From: Nanosynbacter sp963540705
Lineage (GTDB): Bacteria; Patescibacteriota; Saccharimonadia; Saccharimonadales; Saccharimonadaceae
Assembly (NCBI GenBank): GCA_963540705.1
Contig: CAUTQX010000015.1
Coordinates: 1 to 16,180, forward strand
DNA length: 16,180 nt
Reading direction: 5' to 3'
The position numbers were made by a program, and so were the translations under genes. The number at the start of each line of letters is the position of its first letter. Positions within the stretch are counted from its first letter, which is position 1. Below are positions 13,564 to 16,180 of the stretch, one piece after another. The notes below the pieces were generated by a model. The model was not told the origin of the DNA. It saw nothing but the letters and a program-made list of their open reading frames with translations, and searched no databases.

Positions 13564-15640
13564 AAATAAGATGTTACGAGCCGAGTGGAGGCATTTGTTT
13601 AATAATAAAATATTGCTGATATCCAGGGCTGTGATTTCGTTTATCCCAATTTTGTATAGTGGATTTTTTCTAGGCTCAATTTGGGATCCGTACGGACAAA
13701 CAAAAAACTTGCCGGTGGCGTTTGTGAACGAAGACAAGGGTGCTAACTTAAACGGCAAATCGCTGAATGTCGGCGAATCTGTCGAGAAAAAACTGAAAGA
13801 TAATCACGATTTGGGTTGGGAGTTTGTCAGCAAACAGCAAGCAGACGAAGGCGTGAATAGCGGGCATTTTTATGCAGTGGTAACTATTCCGTCCGATTTT
13901 TCGCAGAAAGCGGCGTCAATTACCGAATCTGAACCTCAGCAGGCGGTTATTAATTTTACGACCACGCCAGCGAAAAACTATATCGGTTCGCTAGTCAGTA
14001 ATCAAGCTGCTGCCAAGGTCAAATCTTCGGTGTCTGAACAAATAACTCAGGCGTACGCTAAGGGAATTTTGGAGAATTTGGACAAGCTTGGAATAGGGCT
14101 GGATACGGCAGCTAACGGCGCGTCAACTTTGCACGATGGATTAGGACGATTGCAATCTGGCGCACAAACATACGTTGGCGGCGTGAAACAGTTGGCAATA
14201 AACCAGCAATCCTTGGCTGGCGGATTAGCACAACTTAGCGACGGCTCTCGTAAATTGCAGGCGGGATTGGGGCAATTGTCGAACAATTTACCGACCGAAT
14301 CTCAATTGTCGCAATTATCTGACGGCATGAAACAATTGCAATCGGGCATAAATCAATTAAACGCCAGCGTGAGTAACCCATCGCCAGCGCTCGTGGCTCA
14401 GCAGAACAAGGTAAAAACGGACGCGCAAACTTTGGCGCAAACAATGCAAGCTTCGGCGCCCGACTTGTTGGCGGCAGGCGGCACTTTGCAGACTTTAGGT
14501 ACGCAAGCAGCCGCTTCTGGCAGCAATTCTACGACGATAAGTTTGCCGCAAATCAGCAATATTTCTCGAGCATTCACGAAAACTCAGACAATTATCACGC
14601 AGACGACGACATTGCTTGGCGATCTTCAAGTGCTAACTCAACAATTATCAGCGCAACAAACACAGCTTCAGGCTGGAGTTTCTGCATTGAATAACGGCGT
14701 GAATCAATTGACACCAAACGCAATCACCGCATTTAACGGCTATAACAGCGTGCGATTTGCGAATAATCAATTGTTGGCGGGCTCGGCAAGCTTAACAAAC
14801 GGCTTAAACGAAGCAAAATCGGGCAGTCAAAAATTGGCGAATGGCGCGAGTTTATTAGAAAGTCGCTCGGGCGCGTTAATTGATGGAACTTCGCAACTGG
14901 CAAGCGGCGCGGATACGCTGGCGAATAAATTGGCGGATGCTTCTAATCGTATAAAAATTCAACCAACTGGCGCTACGACTCAGCAGCAAATTGCAAATCC
15001 AGTGAAGTCGGAAATGACCGAAAAGGGCAATGTTCCAAACTATGGCTACGCTTTGTCGCCGTATGTTTTGTCGCTAAGTTTGTTCGTTGGAGCACTCGTT
15101 CTGAACGTTATTTATCCGATTCGCAAAACTTTTTCTGAACAGGAAAGTGCGATTCGTTGGTGGCTATCCAAAGCTTCGGTGGCTGGCGTGGCGGCCTTTA
15201 TGCAAGCAACGATTCTGATACTAGTGATGGTGTTTTTTTTAGGGCTAACTCCAGAACATCCAGCGCATTTCATCGGGGCAATTTATCTGACGTCGTTTGT
15301 GTATATGTCGATTGTGTCGCTTTTGGTGATTGTTTTGGATAATCCAGGACGATTCCTAGCGATGGTTCTTTTGGTGCTTCAATTGGGCTCCAGCGAAGGA
15401 ACATTCCCAATCCAAACTGCCAACGGATTCTTCCAAGCAATTAATCCGCTAGTGCCGATGACTTACTCGATTCGCGCATTGCGCCAGGCTATTTCGGGCG
15501 GGCTAGATAACGCATTTTACGGCGGCAGTATGTGGGTTTTGGCTGGATTCTTGTTGGTGGCTAATTTATTGACAATCGTCTTCTTCGCTTATCGTGGCAA
15601 GCGTAAATTCGCACACACGTCGGTTGATGGCGACGATTAA
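13556..15640 (+). CDS. YhgE/Pip-family membrane protein
   Basis: A 694-residue envelope protein of the YhgE/phage-infection-protein type, related to the ABC-2 permease fold and to EsaA of type VII secretion. A first membrane segment (about 21-43) leads into a large exterior domain opening with the family motif LPVAFVNEDKGANLNGKSLNVG, then a long stretch (about 180-470) of LxxGxxxLxxG repeats such as LAQLSDGSRKLQAGLGQL, expected to form extended helices. Five further segments lie near 495-521, 540-563, 571-595, 597-617 and 657-678. GxFPIQTANGFFQAINPLVPMTYSIRALR is the conserved C-terminal signature. The start is ATG 13556, 5 bases after AAAGGAGGT; it overlaps the Rrf2 stop by 8 bases. Substrate unknown; export of surface molecules is suspected. 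No terminator follows. Confidence 0.93.
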   Translation: MIKNKMLRAEWRHLFNNKILLISRAVISFIPILYSGFFLGSIWDPYGQTKNLPVAFVNEDKGANLNGKSLNVGESVEKKLKDNHDLGWEFVSKQQADEGVNSGHFYAVVTIPSDFSQKAASITESEPQQAVINFTTTPAKNYIGSLVSNQAAAKVKSSVSEQITQAYAKGILENLDKLGIGLDTAANGASTLHDGLGRLQSGAQTYVGGVKQLAINQQSLAGGLAQLSDGSRKLQAGLGQLSNNLPTESQLSQLSDGMKQLQSGINQLNASVSNPSPALVAQQNKVKTDAQTLAQTMQASAPDLLAAGGTLQTLGTQAAASGSNSTTISLPQISNISRAFTKTQTIITQTTTLLGDLQVLTQQLSAQQTQLQAGVSALNNGVNQLTPNAITAFNGYNSVRFANNQLLAGSASLTNGLNEAKSGSQKLANGASLLESRSGALIDGTSQLASGADTLANKLADASNRIKIQPTGATTQQQIANPVKSEMTEKGNVPNYGYALSPYVLSLSLFVGALVLNVIYPIRKTFSEQESAIRWWLSKASVAGVAAFMQATILILVMVFFLGLTPEHPAHFIGAIYLTSFVYMSIVSLLVIVLDNPGRFLAMVLLVLQLGSSEGTFPIQTANGFFQAINPLVPMTYSIRALRQAISGGLDNAFYGGSMWVLAGFLLVANLLTIVFFAYRGKRKFAHTSVDGDD

Positions 15641-15650
15641 TTGACCTCTG

Positions 15651-15674
15651 TTGTAAAAGGTTGTTCTTTGACAA
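15651..15674. promoter_or_regulatory. Imperfect palindrome over the RNase J -35
   Basis: TTGTAAAAG (15651-15659) and CTTTGACAA (15666-15674) are inverted repeats with one mismatch and a 6-base spacer. The right arm contains the TTGACA -35 hexamer. It could be a repressor site, or chance; no T-run follows, so it is a poor terminator. Confidence 0.35.
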
Positions 15675-15696
15675 GATGTGAGTAGTTTGCTAGTAT
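15668..15696 (+). promoter_or_regulatory. RNase J promoter
   Basis: TTGACA (15668-15673) is followed after 17 bases by TAGTAT (15691-15696), with TGC just before it making an extended -10. Transcription should start near 15703, giving a leader of about 80 nt. Confidence 0.8.
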
Positions 15697-15708
15697 AAGA
15701 GTACTAAC

Positions 15709-15744
15709 TAGAGGGATTTACACCAGTTCACCTCTATACCTGGT
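15709..15744 (+). promoter_or_regulatory. Possible H-type pseudoknot in the RNase J leader
   Basis: TAGAGG (15709-15714) pairs with CCTCTA (15731-15736). ACCAG (15722-15726), in the loop of that stem, pairs with CTGGT (15740-15744) just downstream. The interleaved order is that of an H-type pseudoknot with stems of 6 and 5 bp. It lies 24 bases before the AAGGAG ribosome site. The two stems could instead be alternatives. Confidence 0.45.
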
Positions 15745-15782
15745 TTTTGAATTATATTGTAATAAAAAAGGAGTATAACAAT

Positions 15783-16180
15783 ATGGGTCAGCGGCGACTA
15801 GCAACACCGCAAAAAGACGACGCCAACAAGCGTCCGCAGTCAAAGAAAAGTAACAACGCTGTGTTAAATAGTACGACTACGCGTAAGGGTGAAGTTTTTC
15901 GAGCTCAGCGACGAACAAGTGAGAATGTTAATCTCAGGGCTTCACAGCACTTGATTGATATTCCTGTAAATAAGTCGGTTTATAACGGATATGGCGGTGA
16001 GCAATTTAGCGCCAAAATGCAACCAAAACCTGTTCGTGGCGGTCAGCCGAAACTACGGATTATTCCGATTGGCGGTGTGGGCGAAATGGGAATTGGTAAG
16101 AATATGAACGCCATTGAGTATGATGATGAGATTATCATCGTAGATATGGGGTTTCTGTTCCCGGGCAGTGATTATCCAGG
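15783..16180 (+). CDS. rnj: Ribonuclease J, N-terminal part (continues past window)
   Basis: A metallo-beta-lactamase/beta-CASP nuclease with 5'-3' exo- and endonuclease activity in mRNA decay and rRNA maturation. The enzyme fold begins near residue 90 with KLRIIPIGGVGEMGIGKNMNAIEYDDEIIIVDMGFLFPGSD, which matches the RNase J opening (lGGvGEIGkNM...iDxGlxFP), although the GEMGIGKNM loop appears slightly longer than the usual GEIGKNM. Residues 1-89 form a basic, polar, probably disordered extension (many Arg, Lys, Gln, Ser) not present in Bacillus RNase J. The start ATG 15783 has AAGGAG nine bases upstream. The HxHxDH catalytic motif lies beyond the window edge. With pnp it makes this region rich in RNA decay functions. 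Confidence 0.93.
   Translation, partial: MGQRRLATPQKDDANKRPQSKKSNNAVLNSTTTRKGEVFRAQRRTSENVNLRASQHLIDIPVNKSVYNGYGGEQFSAKMQPKPVRGGQPKLRIIPIGGVGEMGIGKNMNAIEYDDEIIIVDMGFLFPGSDYP

Noticed and set aside
1..16180. Search for CRISPR arrays, tRNA or rRNA genes, insertion sequences and attachment sites
   Set aside because: No regularly spaced repeats, cloverleaf, rRNA-like stretch, transposase or terminal inverted repeats were seen by eye.

Overview
The window looks like a piece of a small, reduced bacterial genome of the Candidate Phyla Radiation, most likely a Candidatus Saccharibacteria (TM7) relative. This is inferred from gene order, short protein versions (TruB of 218 residues), lysine/alanine tails, many single-pass surface proteins and moderately AT-rich DNA; no 16S rRNA or other decisive marker is present. 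All genes read in the standard bacterial code, with UGA used as stop (mutM), which argues against code-25 lineages such as Gracilibacteria.

Layout. (1) 1-2852, + strand: C-terminal end of polA, a membrane-anchored unknown protein, mutM and holA (DNA replication and base-excision repair; mutM and holA overlap). (2) 2852-3252: a bidirectional terminator, then rpsT on the - strand. (3) 3412-6071, + strand: an NrnA-like DHH-fold protein that has lost nearly all its metal ligands, then truB and rpsO. This is a shortened version of the widespread rbfA-nrnA-truB-ribF-rpsO-pnp cluster. (4) 6130-8045: a sortase (-) and an orphan gene (+) with foreign-looking codon use, both between rpsO and pnp. (5) 8046-10438: a structured leader and pnp. 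(6) 10478-12402: two tandem paralogues with a Q/P-rich N-terminus, a nearly identical membrane anchor and divergent exposed domains. (7) 12463-13044: a family-4-like uracil-DNA glycosylase lacking the iron-sulfur cysteines. (8) 13129-15640: an Rrf2-type regulator overlapping a YhgE/Pip-type membrane protein. (9) 15783-end: the start of RNase J behind a structured leader.

Functional themes. DNA repair (polA, mutM, the uracil glycosylase), translation (rpsT, rpsO, truB) and RNA decay (pnp, RNase J) are interleaved with a cell-surface set (sortase, paired anchored proteins, YhgE/Pip protein, anchored unknown), as would suit an epibiont.

The most noteworthy signals are: repeated extended -10 promoters lying only 6-9 nt before ATG, implying leaderless or near-leaderless mRNAs; a long imperfect hairpin filling the pnp leader and a possible pseudoknot in the RNase J leader; the DHH pseudoenzyme; the uracil glycosylase without Fe-S ligands; and the paralogue pair sharing a 101-bp perfect repeat. 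No CRISPR array, tRNA, rRNA, transposase or attachment site was seen. No gene-free stretch exceeds 300 bases.
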